Shown: positions 18,700 through 28,330, numbered from the stretch's first letter. The stretch is DNA of 64,000 bases from Rhodospirillaceae bacterium SYSU D60007 (GCA_003574685.1 QOCQ01000003.1:186001-250000), one strand, 5' to 3'. Notes: generated by a model from the letters alone, not told the origin. Numbers and translations: made by a program.

Positions 18700-19926
18700 A
18701 TGGCAACGGCGGCACCCTCGCAGGCACTCGAGCCGACGATATCCAGTCGCCGGCGGACCCTGTCGGCCTGCTGCGGCGCGCATGTCCTGCATGACGGCCT
18801 GACGGATCTTCTCAACGTGCTCTATCCCATCCTGCAGGCGCAGTTTGGGCTGAGCTATGCTGCCATTGGGTCCTTGAAGCTGCTGTATTCGGGCGCCATG
18901 GCCAGCGGCCAGATGCCCTCGGCATTGCTGGCAGAGCGGATCGGCGGTGTACGGACGCTCGCGATCGGCACGGCAGCGGCCGCGTGCGGCTATCTGATCG
19001 CCGGCCTCTCGGGCGGACTGGCAGGTGTCGCGATCGGCCTGGTGCTGGCCGGGCTGGGCGGCAGCACGCAGCACCCCGTGTCGTCGAGCCTGATCTCTGC
19101 GGCCTATGCGGGTTCTGGTTCACGCATGGCGCTGGGCACGTACAATTTCTCGGGCGATATCGGCAAGGTCGTCCTGCCCGCCGCGTTCGCATTCGTGGCA
19201 GCCGCGCTGCCGTGGCGCGAGGGTCTGTTCGCCGTGGCGGCGCTCGGCTTTGCCAGTGCGCTTTTGATTCCGATCACGCTCGCGCACGTTCCCCGCCCTG
19301 CCGCTGCAGAATCGGAAGCGCCAGCAACCGCCGCGGCGGAAACGGCCGACAGACCCGGCGCCTTTCGCCTGCTGCTCGCCGTCCATGTGGCCGACTCGGT
19401 GACGCGGTCAGGGTTCCTGGTGTTCCTGCCCTTCCTGTTGCGCGAGAAGGGTGCGGATCTGCCCACCATCGGGCTTGCGCTGTCGCTGCTGTTTGCCGGC
19501 GGCGCCTTCGGCAAGCTGGTATGCGGCTGGCTGGGCACGCGGCTGGGTGTATTGCGCACGGTGCTGCTCACCGAGCTCGTTACGGCAGTGCTGATCGCCG
19601 CCCTGCTGCCGCTCTCGCTACTGCCCGCGCTGGTGGTGCTGCCGCTGGTCGGCGTGGCGCTGAACGGCACCTCGTCCGTGCTCTACGGCACGGTTCCCGA
19701 ATTCGTCGCGCCGGCCAGGCGCACCCGGGCATTCGGCCTGTTTTATACCGGCGGGTCTGTGGCCGGCGCCGTCGGCCCCCCGCTCTTCGGCCTGTGCGGC
19801 GACCTCGCCGGGCTGCCCGCGACCATGCTGCTGATCGCCGCGGTCGCGCTGGCCACGCTGCCCCTGAGCTGGGCGCTGCGGCCGGCCTTCAATGCGAATG
19901 GCGCGGGACTCCCTTCGTCTCCGTAA
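18700..19926 (+). CDS. MFS transporter, fosmidomycin-resistance (Fsr)-like
   Basis: Twelve-helix major facilitator of 408 residues. The start of the transport domain ([41 protein letters not shown]) resembles the Fsr subgroup, whose known member exports fosmidomycin. The central loop (about residues 200-225) is alanine/glutamate rich. It follows the RND pump on the same strand by 49 bases, so it may be co-expressed. Its 3' end overlaps the convergent dehydratase gene by 38 bases. The drug specificity is an inference from family resemblance only. Confidence 0.85.
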   Translation: MATAAPSQALEPTISSRRRTLSACCGAHVLHDGLTDLLNVLYPILQAQFGLSYAAIGSLKLLYSGAMASGQMPSALLAERIGGVRTLAIGTAAAACGYLIAGLSGGLAGVAIGLVLAGLGGSTQHPVSSSLISAAYAGSGSRMALGTYNFSGDIGKVVLPAAFAFVAAALPWREGLFAVAALGFASALLIPITLAHVPRPAAAESEAPATAAAETADRPGAFRLLLAVHVADSVTRSGFLVFLPFLLREKGADLPTIGLALSLLFAGGAFGKLVCGWLGTRLGVLRTVLLTELVTAVLIAALLPLSLLPALVVLPLVGVALNGTSSVLYGTVPEFVAPARRTRAFGLFYTGGSVAGAVGPPLFGLCGDLAGLPATMLLIAAVALATLPLSWALRPAFNANGAGLPSSP

Positions 19927-21682
19927 TGCGCTGGAAATCGACGGCAAAATCCAGGCACGCGCCGGTGTCGAACTGACCCTCGAACTTGCGCTGAAGTTCC
20001 TGCCACGGCGTCTGGCTGGCGGGGTAATTCGGCTTCCACTCCTTGCGGCGCTTCGCCAGCTCCCCTTCGGACACCAGCATGTTGGCGGTGCGCTTGTTGA
20101 GATCGACGCGGACCTTGTCGCCGGTCTTCAGCAGCGCCAGGCCGCCGCCCACAGCGGCCTCGGGCGAGGCGTTGAGGATCGAGGGGCTGGCGGAGGTGCC
20201 GCTCTGGCGGCCGTCGCCGACGCAGGGCAACAACAGGACACCGCCTTTCACCAGCCGGTCAGGTGGCAGCATGTTCACCACCTCGGCACCCCCGGGATAG
20301 CCGATGGGTCCGGTATAGCGAACGAAAAGAATGCTGTTCTCATCTACCGGCAATGAGGGATCGTTGATGCGGTGATGGTAGTCTTCTGGCCCATCGAAGA
20401 CGATGGCGGTCCCTTCGAAGGCACCCTCGTCACCTGGCCGTTCGAGATACTTCTTACGGAACTCCGGCGAGATCACCGAGGTCTTCATGATCGCCGAGTC
20501 GAAGAGGTTGCCGCTCAGCACAGCGAAACCAGCCTGCTTCAGCATCGGCTCGTCCCAGGATTTGATGACCTCGTTATCCACGGGTTTCGCCGTCTTCAGG
20601 TTCTCGGCCAGCGTCCTGCCCGTCACGGTGAGCGCATCGCCATGCACCTTGCCCTTGCGCAGCAGTTCGGCCATCACCGTCGGCACGCCGCCCGCGCGAT
20701 GAAACGCCTCGCCGAGATACTTGCCGGCCGGCATGCAGTTCACCAACAACGGAATGTCGTAGCCGATTCTGTCCCAGTCACGGGTCTCCAGCTTGACACC
20801 GATGTGGCGCGCGATGGCAACCACGTGTGGGGGGCAGTTGGTTGAGGCGCCAAGGGCGCTTGCAGCCACGATGGCGTTCTCGAACGCCTTGCGGGTGAGG
20901 ATCTTCGAGGGCCGCAGATCTTCCCATACCATGTCGACGATGCGCCGGCCGGTTTCATATGCCATCTGGCCGCGCTCGCGGTACGGTCCGGGAATGGCGG
21001 CGCAGCCCGGCAGCGACAGGCCCAGCGCCTCGGCCATACTGTTCATCGACAACGCGGTGCCCATCGTGTTGCAGTGCCCGACGCTGGGCGCAGACGAGGC
21101 CACCATCTCGATGAACTGGTCCATGTTGATGCGCCCGGCTGCGAGCTCCTGGCGGGCGTACCAGACGATGGTGCCCGAGCCCGCCAGCCCGCCGGCGAAA
21201 TGGCCATCGAGCATCGGTCCGCCCGACAACACGATCGCCGGGATGTTCACGGTAGCAGCGGCCATGATCATCGCCGGCGTGGTTTTGTCGCAGCCGGTCG
21301 TGAGCACCACGCCATCGAAGAAGTAGCCGTAGAGCGATTCCACGGCGCTGAGATAGGCGAGATTGCGATCCAGCGCCGCTGTCGGCCGCTTGCCCGATTC
21401 CTGGATCGGGTGCACGGGAAATTCGATCGGAATACCGCCCGAGTCGCGTATGCCGTCGCGGACACGCCATGCCAGGTCCAGGTGGTGGCGGTTACAGGGC
21501 GAGAGGTCGCTACCCGTCTGGGCGATGCCGATGATCGGCTTGCCGCCGCGCAGCTCGGCCAGGGTCAGGCCGAAATTCAGGTAGCGCTCGAGATAGAGCG
21601 CGGTCATGGTCGGATCGCTCGTGCTGTCGAACCATTCCCGGCTGCGCAGCTTCGAGGGATCCTTGCCGTTCTTGCTGGCCAT
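19889..21682 (-). CDS. IlvD/Edd-family sugar-acid dehydratase (xylonate-dehydratase-like)
   Basis: Fe-S dehydratase of 597 residues. Candidate [2Fe-2S] ligands are C63 (SPCNRHH), C131 (TTGCDKTTP) and C204 (VGHCNTMG). From memory it closely resembles Caulobacter XylD over its whole length, down to a C-terminal PRHSH, so an aldonate such as D-xylonate, L-arabinonate or gluconate is the likely substrate and 2-keto-3-deoxy acids the product. The start at 21682 has a strong GGAGGAAG site; the open frame to 21739 overlaps the upstream gene. It lies with KDG kinase and KDPG aldolase genes, favouring a phosphorylated Entner-Doudoroff-like route. Confidence 0.88.
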   Translation of the reverse strand: MASKNGKDPSKLRSREWFDSTSDPTMTALYLERYLNFGLTLAELRGGKPIIGIAQTGSDLSPCNRHHLDLAWRVRDGIRDSGGIPIEFPVHPIQESGKRPTAALDRNLAYLSAVESLYGYFFDGVVLTTGCDKTTPAMIMAAATVNIPAIVLSGGPMLDGHFAGGLAGSGTIVWYARQELAAGRINMDQFIEMVASSAPSVGHCNTMGTALSMNSMAEALGLSLPGCAAIPGPYRERGQMAYETGRRIVDMVWEDLRPSKILTRKAFENAIVAASALGASTNCPPHVVAIARHIGVKLETRDWDRIGYDIPLLVNCMPAGKYLGEAFHRAGGVPTVMAELLRKGKVHGDALTVTGRTLAENLKTAKPVDNEVIKSWDEPMLKQAGFAVLSGNLFDSAIMKTSVISPEFRKKYLERPGDEGAFEGTAIVFDGPEDYHHRINDPSLPVDENSILFVRYTGPIGYPGGAEVVNMLPPDRLVKGGVLLLPCVGDGRQSGTSASPSILNASPEAAVGGGLALLKTGDKVRVDLNKRTANMLVSEGELAKRRKEWKPNYPASQTPWQELQRKFEGQFDTGACLDFAVDFQRITETKGVPRHSH

Positions 21683-21699
21683 TGCTTCCTCCTCGGTTG

Positions 21700-22647
21700 T
21701 CACGCCACCGGCGTCAACAGACGGCCGTGCGCAAACCACGACCTGAGATTGTCCACAACGAGCTGGCCCATCGCGCCGCGGGTTTCGACCGTGCCGCTGG
21801 CGACGTGCGGCTGAATCACGACGTTCTCCATGGCGAACAGCTCCGGCGGTGCGTTGGGCTCGTCACCGTAGACGTCGAGCGCGGCAGCGCCCAGCCGGCC
21901 GTCCTTCAGCGCCCGCACCAGCGCGGCTTCATCCACCACCGAGCCTCTGGCGACGTTCACCAGGGTACCCTTGGGTCCCAGCGCCTCCAGTACCCCCGAC
22001 GTAACGAGGCCGGCGGTTTCCGGCCCGCCCTTGCACGTCAGCACAAGATAGTCGACCTCCGTTGCGAGACGTACCAGGTCATCGACATAGCGGTAGAGCG
22101 TGTCCGGCTTGGACCGCGGTCCGTACCACGACACGTCCATGCCAAAGGCAAGGCAGAGTCGCGCAAAGGCCTGACCGATCTGCCCCAGCCCCACGATGCC
22201 GACCTTCTTGCCTCGCGCCCGTCGCGTGAGGGGATATTGATCCTTGCCGTCGCGCAGATAATCGCCGCGCCGGACATAGGCATCGGCTTGCGGGATGCGG
22301 CGCGCGCTGGCCAGAAGCAGCGCCATTGCAAAGTCCGCTACCTCCTGCGTCAGGACGTCGGGCGTATTCGACACGGCGACGCCACGCTGCATGCATGTCG
22401 CAAGATCGATCGCGTCCGTACCCACGCCGTACGAGGCCACCACCTCCAGCTTCGGCAGCCGTTCAATCAGCTCGCCCTTGAGTCCCGTCGCTCCGGTGGT
22501 CGCAGCGGCTCGCACACGTTTTGCAATGTCAGCCACGAAACCGTCACGATCCGGTGCTTCCCAGAGGCGATGCACCTGGAAGTGCTCGTCCAGTTGCCCC
22601 ATGGTGCTGTCGATCAGAGGTACCGTGAGCAGAATGTCGGGTTTCAT
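21700..22647 (-). CDS. D-isomer-specific 2-hydroxyacid dehydrogenase
   Basis: NAD(P)-dependent reductase of 315 residues of the glyoxylate/hydroxypyruvate reductase type. The Rossmann motif is [16 protein letters not shown]. The substrate-side arginine is in [10 protein letters not shown], and the catalytic His is in IQPHVASGT. It begins at 22647 (open frame to 22686) and ends 17 bases before the dehydratase start, so the two form one minus-strand unit. A role in reducing 2-keto acids made in sugar-acid breakdown is plausible but not shown. Confidence 0.88.
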   Translation of the reverse strand: MKPDILLTVPLIDSTMGQLDEHFQVHRLWEAPDRDGFVADIAKRVRAAATTGATGLKGELIERLPKLEVVASYGVGTDAIDLATCMQRGVAVSNTPDVLTQEVADFAMALLLASARRIPQADAYVRRGDYLRDGKDQYPLTRRARGKKVGIVGLGQIGQAFARLCLAFGMDVSWYGPRSKPDTLYRYVDDLVRLATEVDYLVLTCKGGPETAGLVTSGVLEALGPKGTLVNVARGSVVDEAALVRALKDGRLGAAALDVYGDEPNAPPELFAMENVVIQPHVASGTVETRGAMGQLVVDNLRSWFAHGRLLTPVA

Positions 22648-22763
22648 GTGCCGCACGTCCCTCGCGTTCCCGCCCCTTGATACCACATGGTAGGGAACTT
22701 CGGTTCTTCGGTCACCGTTGATACTATCTCGCTTCAGGTATCCGCCACATCGGAGGTAGCGAA

Positions 22764-23351
22764 ATGGCCGCTTTCTTGCTGACCCGGCGTCTCGCCACTG
22801 CCCTGATGTGTGGCGTCTTACTGGTCACCGCAAGCGCGCCTGTCCTCGCCGCCGATGCCGCCGACGTCGTGCGGAACGGCGCCAATCGCATGCTGCAGGT
22901 GCTCAAGGCCGGCGCTTCGGATGCCGAGCGCGAAGCAACCCTCACCGAGGTCATGCGGGCGCACTTCGATCTGCAGGCCATCGGACGTACCGTGCTGGGC
23001 CGTCACTGGAACGCTGCCACGCCCGAACAGCGCCAGCGTTTTCTGGCTGCCTTTGAAAAGGCTGAGGTGAAGGCCTACTCCGACCGCTTCCGGCAATACA
23101 GTGGCCAGACTCTAAAGGTCGGCAAGGTGACCACAAATGGTCCGGCCCAGATGGTCGAGAGCCAGATCGTCCAGCCAAACGCATCGCAGCCGATCCAGCT
23201 AACGTGGGAGATCCGTAACGGCAAGATTACCGACGTGATCATCGAGGGTGTGAGCATGGCGGCTACCCGCCGGTCCGATTTCAACAGCTACATTCAGCGT
23301 CATGGGCTGGATGGGCTGATCCAGGAACTGGAACGGCGCAGCAGCGCGTAA
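22764..23351 (+). CDS. MlaC/Ttg2-type lipid-binding periplasmic protein
   Basis: Secreted ABC-transport auxiliary protein of 195 residues. The signal peptide MAAFLLTRRLATALMCGVLLVTASAPVLAADA is clear, and the mature part carries the MlaC/HpnM pattern (HFDLQAIGRTVLGRHWNAATPEQRQRFLAAFEKAEVKAYSDRF). It probably shuttles phospholipid or hopanoid-type lipids between membranes. GGAGG lies 8 bases before the start. It stands alone, about 20 kb from mlaEF, with sugar-acid genes on both sides. Confidence 0.88.
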   Translation: MAAFLLTRRLATALMCGVLLVTASAPVLAADAADVVRNGANRMLQVLKAGASDAEREATLTEVMRAHFDLQAIGRTVLGRHWNAATPEQRQRFLAAFEKAEVKAYSDRFRQYSGQTLKVGKVTTNGPAQMVESQIVQPNASQPIQLTWEIRNGKITDVIIEGVSMAATRRSDFNSYIQRHGLDGLIQELERRSSA

Positions 23352-23383
23352 GGTCTGCCGCATCCGCTGACGCGCACCGACTC

Positions 23384-24310
23384 ATGACCTCGCCTGCCCT
23401 GGTTTGCTTCGGCGAACCGATGGTCGAATTCAACCAGACGGCGCCTGGCGAGCGGCGCTGGCTGCAGGGATTCGGCGGCGATACGTCGAACGCCGCCATC
23501 GCCGCTGCCCGGCAAGGTGCTTCTGTCGGTTATGTCTGCTCCCTGGGCAAGGACACATTTGGCGACAGACTTATCGAGCTCTGGCAGGCCGAAGGAGTGG
23601 ACTGCTCGCATGTAGCCCGACGCACGGACGGCCATACCGCCGTGTACTTTGTTACGCATGACCAGCACGGCCATCGCTTCGACTACCTGCGCACCAGATC
23701 GGCCGCCAGCCGCATGGGCCCTGACGACCTGCCCCGCGACTACCTTGCCGGCGCGCGTATCCTGCACCTCTCCGGCATCAGCCAGGCAATCTCGCCGCAA
23801 GCCCGCGCCGCCGGTTTCGCCGCGATCGACATCGTCAAGGCGGCGGGCGGGCGCGTCTCCTATGATACAAACCTGCGGCTGAAACTGTGGGCGATCGAGA
23901 CGGCGCGGCAGACCATCCACGATGCCGTGGCGCGCTGTGACATCGCGCTGCCGAGTCTCGAGGATGCCGAGCAGCTCACCGGGTTGTCCGACCCGGATGC
24001 CGTTGCCGATTTCTACCTGAAGCTGGGACCGTCGATTGTCGCGCTGAAGCTGGGCAAGGACGGCGCCCTGGTCGCCACACCGGCAGCCCGCGAGCGAATA
24101 CCTGGTCGTCAGGTCAAGGCCGTGGATGCGACCGGCGCCGGCGACACGTTCGGCGGCAATTTTCTCGCGCGGCTGCTGGCTGGCGATGATCCCTTCACGG
24201 CGGCCCACTGGGCCAACGCCGCCGCTGCCCTCAAGACCATGGGTTTCGGCGCTGTTGACCCGATGCCGACGCGAGAGGCAGTGTCCGCCTTTCTGGCGGA
24301 AGCTGACTAG
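23384..24310 (+). CDS. kdgK: PfkB-family sugar kinase, probable 2-keto-3-deoxygluconate kinase
   Basis: Ribokinase-family kinase of 308 residues. The signatures are GGDTSNAAIAAARQGASVGYVCSLGKDTFGD at the N-terminus and the catalytic DATGAGDTFGGNF (D254) at the C-terminus. Substrate assignment to 2-keto-3-deoxygluconate comes from overall KdgK-like sequence and from the adjacent convergent KDPG aldolase gene. It would phosphorylate KDG to KDPG. It follows mlaC by 32 bases on the same strand. Its stop shares CTAG (24307-24310) with the eda stop on the other strand. Confidence 0.82.
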   Translation: MTSPALVCFGEPMVEFNQTAPGERRWLQGFGGDTSNAAIAAARQGASVGYVCSLGKDTFGDRLIELWQAEGVDCSHVARRTDGHTAVYFVTHDQHGHRFDYLRTRSAASRMGPDDLPRDYLAGARILHLSGISQAISPQARAAGFAAIDIVKAAGGRVSYDTNLRLKLWAIETARQTIHDAVARCDIALPSLEDAEQLTGLSDPDAVADFYLKLGPSIVALKLGKDGALVATPAARERIPGRQVKAVDATGAGDTFGGNFLARLLAGDDPFTAAHWANAAAALKTMGFGAVDPMPTREAVSAFLAEAD

Positions 24311-24945
24311 CGCTTCGTACCGGCTCTCAACGACAGCGCTGCGCATGCCAGCGCCTCGATCCGGCTCCAGTCAGCCGCTTCTACCGCGCCTTGTGGTGCC
24401 AGCCACGACCCACCGACACAAGGTACGTTTGATAGTGCCAGGTACGCCGCCGCATTGCGCGCATCGACGCCGCCGGTGGGACAGAAGTGCAGCGTGGGCA
24501 AGGGCGCCTGCAGAGCACGCAGAAATGCAGCACCACCCGCGGCCTCTGCGGGGAAGAACTTCAGGTGGCGATAGCCCCGCTCCGCCAGCGCCATGGCTTC
24601 CGATACCGTCGCGATGCCGGGTAGCCAAGGCAGCTCCGAGTCAGCCGCCGCGTTCAACAAGGCTGGCGAATGTCCGGGACTGACGGCGAAGCATGCACCG
24701 GCGGCACGTGCGGCAGCGAACTGCGCCGGCTCGAGCACGGTTCCTACGCCGACAATGGCTTCCGGCACTTCGGCGGCGATGGCGCGCACCGCTTCCAGTG
24801 CACCGTCGGTGCGCAGGGTGACTTCCAGAACCCGCACGCCGCCTGCGGCCAGCGCACGGGCGACGGGCACACCATCCGCTGGACCTTGCAGCGTCAGGAC
24901 CGGGACGACCGGTCCCAGCCCCAGCAATTCGCCGGTCGATCTCAT
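24307..24945 (-). CDS. eda: KDPG/KHG aldolase (Eda)
   Basis: Class I 2-keto-3-deoxy-6-phosphogluconate aldolase of 212 residues, cleaving KDPG to pyruvate and glyceraldehyde 3-phosphate. Expected catalytic residues are present: E41 and R45 in EVTLRTDGALEA, and Schiff-base lysine K129 in HLKFFPAE. The glycine-rich GVGTVL and CPTGGV segments are typical. The start at 24945 gives the normal length, while the open frame runs back to 25395 inside the SDR gene. It is preceded 11 bases away by the SDR gene on the same strand. Confidence 0.92.
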   Translation of the reverse strand: MRSTGELLGLGPVVPVLTLQGPADGVPVARALAAGGVRVLEVTLRTDGALEAVRAIAAEVPEAIVGVGTVLEPAQFAAARAAGACFAVSPGHSPALLNAAADSELPWLPGIATVSEAMALAERGYRHLKFFPAEAAGGAAFLRALQAPLPTLHFCPTGGVDARNAAAYLALSNVPCVGGSWLAPQGAVEAADWSRIEALACAALSLRAGTKR

Positions 24946-24956
24946 GGCTTGCGCCC

Positions 24957-25691
24957 TCAGATGCTCCAGCCTCCGTCGATCACATGCGTCGTGCCTGTTG
25001 TAAAGGCGCTCTCGTCGCTGGCGAGGTAAACAGCCAACGCGGCGATCTCTTCGGGCGTTCCAAACCGTCCACCAGGCTGGCGTGCCTTGAACATCGAGGC
25101 GTCGCCACCCAATGCCGCAATACGCGCGTTCAGCGACGGACTCTCGACTGTGCCGGGGCAGATCGCATTGCAGCGGATGTTCTGCTTCACGAAGTCGACC
25201 GCCACCGACTTGGTCAACCCCACGACGGCAGCCTTGGTGCTGCCATAGACGAAGCGCAGCGGCGCTCCCTTGTGTGAGGATGCGGCCGAGGCAACGTTGA
25301 TGATCGATCCGCCGCCCTTGTCGAGCATGCCCGGAAGGAAGGCCCGAATCGTCCAGAACATGCTGCGCACGTTCAGGTCGAAAGCGAATCGCCACTCGTC
25401 ATCCGTCGCATCCAGCACTGTGCCATGATGCACGAAGCCGGCACAATTGAAGAGCACGTCGATGCTGCCCAGCCGCGCTGCAAGGTTGTTGATCGCAGCC
25501 TTGTCCAGCACGTCGAGCTTCTCGGCGTGAACGCCCGTCAGGCCCTTCATGCCCTGCAACAGCTTCGTGTCGTTGACATCGGTGGCCCAGACCTCGGCGC
25601 CCTCCTGAGCGAATGCCCGCGCCGTGGCGGCGCCGATACCCTGGGCGGCGGCCGTTACGAGGCACCGCTTGCCCTTCAGACGCATTGCCAT
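24957..25691 (-). CDS. SDR family oxidoreductase, 2-keto-3-deoxy-L-fuconate-dehydrogenase-like
   Basis: Classical SDR of 244 residues. The cofactor loop TAAAQGIG begins at residue 13, and an acidic residue follows strand 2 (WATDVND), favouring NAD. An NCAG motif is present, and the catalytic site is YGSTK near residue 150. Overall it resembles the subgroup containing 2-keto-3-deoxy-L-fuconate dehydrogenase and DHRS6-type enzymes. Placed directly upstream of eda, it probably oxidises a deoxy-sugar acid intermediate. Substrate is an inference from neighbours. Confidence 0.82.
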   Translation of the reverse strand: MAMRLKGKRCLVTAAAQGIGAATARAFAQEGAEVWATDVNDTKLLQGMKGLTGVHAEKLDVLDKAAINNLAARLGSIDVLFNCAGFVHHGTVLDATDDEWRFAFDLNVRSMFWTIRAFLPGMLDKGGGSIINVASAASSHKGAPLRFVYGSTKAAVVGLTKSVAVDFVKQNIRCNAICPGTVESPSLNARIAALGGDASMFKARQPGGRFGTPEEIAALAVYLASDESAFTTGTTHVIDGGWSI

Positions 25692-25710
25692 GTCCCTTCT
25701 CCGGGTGGCT

Positions 25711-26496
25711 TCACGCTCCCTTGAAATCTGGCAAGCGCTTTTCGGCCCAGGCCTTTACGCCCTCCTTGAAGTCCGCCGTCTTGCGGGTCCAGTCCTGCTC
25801 GATCAGCTCACGCTCGGTGGCAGCTTCTACGGCGTCGGCCAGGCCCCGCCTCACGGTTTCGCGGGTCGACATGACGGCCAGTGGCGCGGATTGCGCGATT
25901 TCCGTGGCGAGCGCTGTCGCGGCGGCGCGCAGTTCGGCCAATGGCACCAGGACATCGGCCATGCCCATGGCCACGGCCTCCTCACCGGTTACACGGCGGC
26001 CCGTATAGAACAGCAGGTTGGCCTTCTGCTGGCCAACCAGGCGCGGCAGCGTGCAGGTCAGCCCGAAGCCCGGGTGGAAGCCCAGCCGGTTGAAGTTGGC
26101 GCTGAAGCGGCCCTCAGGGCAGGTCACGCGGAAATCGGCCATCAGCGCCAGGCCCAGGCCGCCACCGATCGCCGCACCCTGCACTGCCGCCACGATGGGC
26201 TTGCGGGTGCGGAACAGGCGGATGGCTTCCTTGTAGAGGTGCTTGCCGGTTTCACCGGCGCTGCTGCCGGTCGCTGGCCGGTTGGCGAAATCCGCACCGG
26301 CGCAGAACGATTTGCCTTCGGCACCCAGAACCACGGCCCGGCACACCGGGTCCCGGTCGAACGCTTCCAGCGCGTCGCCAATCTGGTTGATGAGGGCGTT
26401 GTCGAAATAGTTGTGCGGCGGCCGCCGGATCTCGATCGTGCCGACATGGCCCGACAGGCTCACCCCGATATCCTTGTACGTCACGTGCGCGTCCAT
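25711..26496 (-). CDS. crotonase (enoyl-CoA hydratase/isomerase) family protein
   Basis: Crotonase-fold protein of 261 residues. The oxyanion-hole motifs are KSFCAGADF and AAIGGGLGLALMADF. Aligned by eye to classical enoyl-CoA hydratase, the two catalytic glutamates are replaced, by G115 in GGGLGLA and by F135 in FSANFNRLG, so simple hydratase activity is doubtful. The start at 26496 has GGAGG 7 bases upstream, while the frame is open to 26520. It lies 19 bases before the SDR gene on the same strand. Reaction unknown. Confidence 0.82.
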   Translation of the reverse strand: MDAHVTYKDIGVSLSGHVGTIEIRRPPHNYFDNALINQIGDALEAFDRDPVCRAVVLGAEGKSFCAGADFANRPATGSSAGETGKHLYKEAIRLFRTRKPIVAAVQGAAIGGGLGLALMADFRVTCPEGRFSANFNRLGFHPGFGLTCTLPRLVGQQKANLLFYTGRRVTGEEAVAMGMADVLVPLAELRAAATALATEIAQSAPLAVMSTRETVRRGLADAVEAATERELIEQDWTRKTADFKEGVKAWAEKRLPDFKGA

Positions 26497-26584
26497 GGCC
26501 GCCTCCATTCCCAATGGCATTCATGGCGACCATAGCACGCCTCGCACCGCGTCCAAGTTGCCGCCTTGCGCGTTGAGGAATGCC

Positions 26585-27028
26585 TCAGCGCTCAACGGCC
26601 TGCAGCGCGGCCGCGACACGATCCTCGGCGTCAGCGACAACCTGATAGTCGCCGAGCAATGCTTTCAGAGCATGCCGCTCACGCTCGATTTCGAAGGAGG
26701 TGCGGAAGCCCATCCGGCGCAGAACTGGAACCGGCGGGCACCAGCCCTGCACCGCATGCTGGAACAGAAAAATGCTTACCAGGCCAGGAACGACGAGCCA
26801 CCGCTTGCGGCCGGCCGTTCCCAGCAGCAGACCCATGAACCCGGCAACGGCGGCATTGGCCTGGATCGCCCTCTCGATGTCCCATTCCTCGTCGAGTTCG
26901 CGCAGGCGCTGAGGAATCTGCTCGGGGCGACGGGCAAAGTAGCGGACATTCTCCTCAATGCTCCGGGCAATCGCGCGATTGATCCGCACACTGGTGTTGA
27001 CCGGCACGCGCTCGCGGCTCGTGTACAT
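26585..27028 (-). CDS. small membrane protein, DUF2892/YgaP-like
   Basis: Protein of 147 residues with an N-terminal basic/helical part, two close hydrophobic segments (about 57-95; AAVAGFMGLLLGTAG and WLVVPGLVSIFLFQHAV) and the WCPPVPVLRRMGFRTSFEIERERHALKAL ending that I associate with DUF2892-related membrane proteins. No enzyme motif is seen. The frame opens further upstream (27247) without homology. It is separate from the crotonase gene by 88 bases. Function unknown. Confidence 0.65.
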   Translation of the reverse strand: MYTSRERVPVNTSVRINRAIARSIEENVRYFARRPEQIPQRLRELDEEWDIERAIQANAAVAGFMGLLLGTAGRKRWLVVPGLVSIFLFQHAVQGWCPPVPVLRRMGFRTSFEIERERHALKALLGDYQVVADAEDRVAAALQAVER

Positions 27029-27200
27029 GGCATGCCTCATCCTTGGGCCGAAAAATCTGGCGGCTAAACGCAACCCGTGGGGGGCAGTTCCGACAAACGA
27101 ACCGGACACCGGCAAGCAAGAGCCTCCCACCGCGAAAATGGGTGCAGGACCTGCCGCACTCCGGTAAAGCACGTGGTGTTCTGGTGAAGGTTGATGCGAG

Positions 27201-27473
27201 ATGGCAGACAGCGAATCGCGTATTCTGCAGCTTGCGCCTGGGGACAATGTTGCCGTGGCCGTCCGTGAGATCGAGGCTGGGGAGGTCGTGCGGATCCAGG
27301 GACGCGAGATCCCGATGCCACAAACGCTGCAGGCAGGTCACAAATTCGCCGCCCGCCGGATCGAGGCCGGCGAGACGATTGTGAAGTATGGCACGCCGAT
27401 CGGACGTGCGTTGGCTGATATCGCTGCCGGTGAGCACCTCAATGCCGGGAACATTGGCGGCGCGGAACCCTGA
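27201..27473 (+). CDS. UxaA-type SAF-domain protein (small altronate/galactarate dehydratase subunit-like)
   Basis: Small protein of 90 residues made only of the SAF-like N-terminal domain of UxaA/GarD-type dehydratases (LAPGDNVAVAVREIEAGE, AGHKFAARRIEAGETIVKYGTPIGRA, IAAGEHLNAGNIGG). In split members this subunit pairs with a separate catalytic UxaA C-terminal protein, which is absent from this window. It lies 17 bases before rlmB and near a sugar-acid gene cluster on the other strand. The catalytic partner may be encoded elsewhere. Confidence 0.8.
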   Translation: MADSESRILQLAPGDNVAVAVREIEAGEVVRIQGREIPMPQTLQAGHKFAARRIEAGETIVKYGTPIGRALADIAAGEHLNAGNIGGAEP

Positions 27474-27490
27474 CGATGATGGCCTGAACG

Positions 27491-28315
27491 ATGGCAAGTC
27501 GAACCGGCCGGAACAAGAGCAAGGGAACAGGAACAAGGCGGCTGCTGGCCAGCCATGCCCGTAGCTGGCTGTGGGGCCGCAATCTGGTGCTGGAAACCCT
27601 GACTGCCGGCCGCTGGCCCGTCTTCGAACTGCACCTGGCCAGCGACCTGCCGGCCGATGCGGTATCGGCAGCGACGACGGCGATACAGGCGGCTGGCCAG
27701 AAGCCGAAGACGTCGCGCGCTGCCAAGACGCGTCTGGCGCAGCTTTGCGGCACCGCCGACCACCAGGGATATGTCGCACGCGTCGGCGAGTACCCTTATG
27801 TATCCGCCGACGAAATGCTGGCGCGCGCCCGCCAGCCGGCGCTGTGGCTGATTCTCGATGGTGTGCAGGATCCGTACAATCTCGGCGCCATGCTACGCTC
27901 GGCCGAGGTGTTTGGCGTTGACGGAGTGTTCCTCGCCTCGCAAGGCCAGGCCGGCGTGAACAGCCTCGCAGCACGCAGCTCGGCAGGTGCCGTCAACCGG
28001 CTCGATATTGCCCGCATCGACAGCCTGCCTGCCTTCATTGCCCGGCTGCGTCGCGAGGCGGTCCGGGTCGTTGGCGCCAGCGTCGAGGCCGATTATTCGC
28101 TGGATACTGTCGACCTGGCAGGTCCCACCGCGCTGGTGATCGGCAACGAAGGAACTGGCCTGTCCCGCGAGGTCATGACGGCCTGCAACATGCTGGCAAA
28201 GATTCCGCAGGCTGGCAGTCTCAACTCGCTTAATGCTGCTGCGGCGGCGGCCGTGTGCCTCTACGAGGTGCAGCGCCAGCGCCGCCAGGACGTCTCGGTC
28301 TGGGGCAACACCTGA
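27491..28315 (+). CDS. rlmB: TrmH-family 23S rRNA (guanosine-2'-O-)-methyltransferase, RlmB
   Basis: SPOUT methyltransferase of 274 residues that makes 2'-O-methylguanosine in 23S rRNA (G2251 in E. coli numbering). The RNA-binding N-terminal domain starts with GRNLVLETLTAGRWPVFELHL. The knot motifs are NLGAMLRSAEVFGVDGVFL, LVIGNEGTGLS and IPQAGSLNSLNAAAAAAV, as in RlmB. A basic tail of about 20 residues leads the protein. ATG 27491 has only a weak ribosome-binding site, so coupling to the SAF-domain gene is possible. Confidence 0.9.
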   Translation: MASRTGRNKSKGTGTRRLLASHARSWLWGRNLVLETLTAGRWPVFELHLASDLPADAVSAATTAIQAAGQKPKTSRAAKTRLAQLCGTADHQGYVARVGEYPYVSADEMLARARQPALWLILDGVQDPYNLGAMLRSAEVFGVDGVFLASQGQAGVNSLAARSSAGAVNRLDIARIDSLPAFIARLRREAVRVVGASVEADYSLDTVDLAGPTALVIGNEGTGLSREVMTACNMLAKIPQAGSLNSLNAAAAAAVCLYEVQRQRRQDVSVWGNT

Positions 28316-28330
28316 TAACACCTCGCACGC

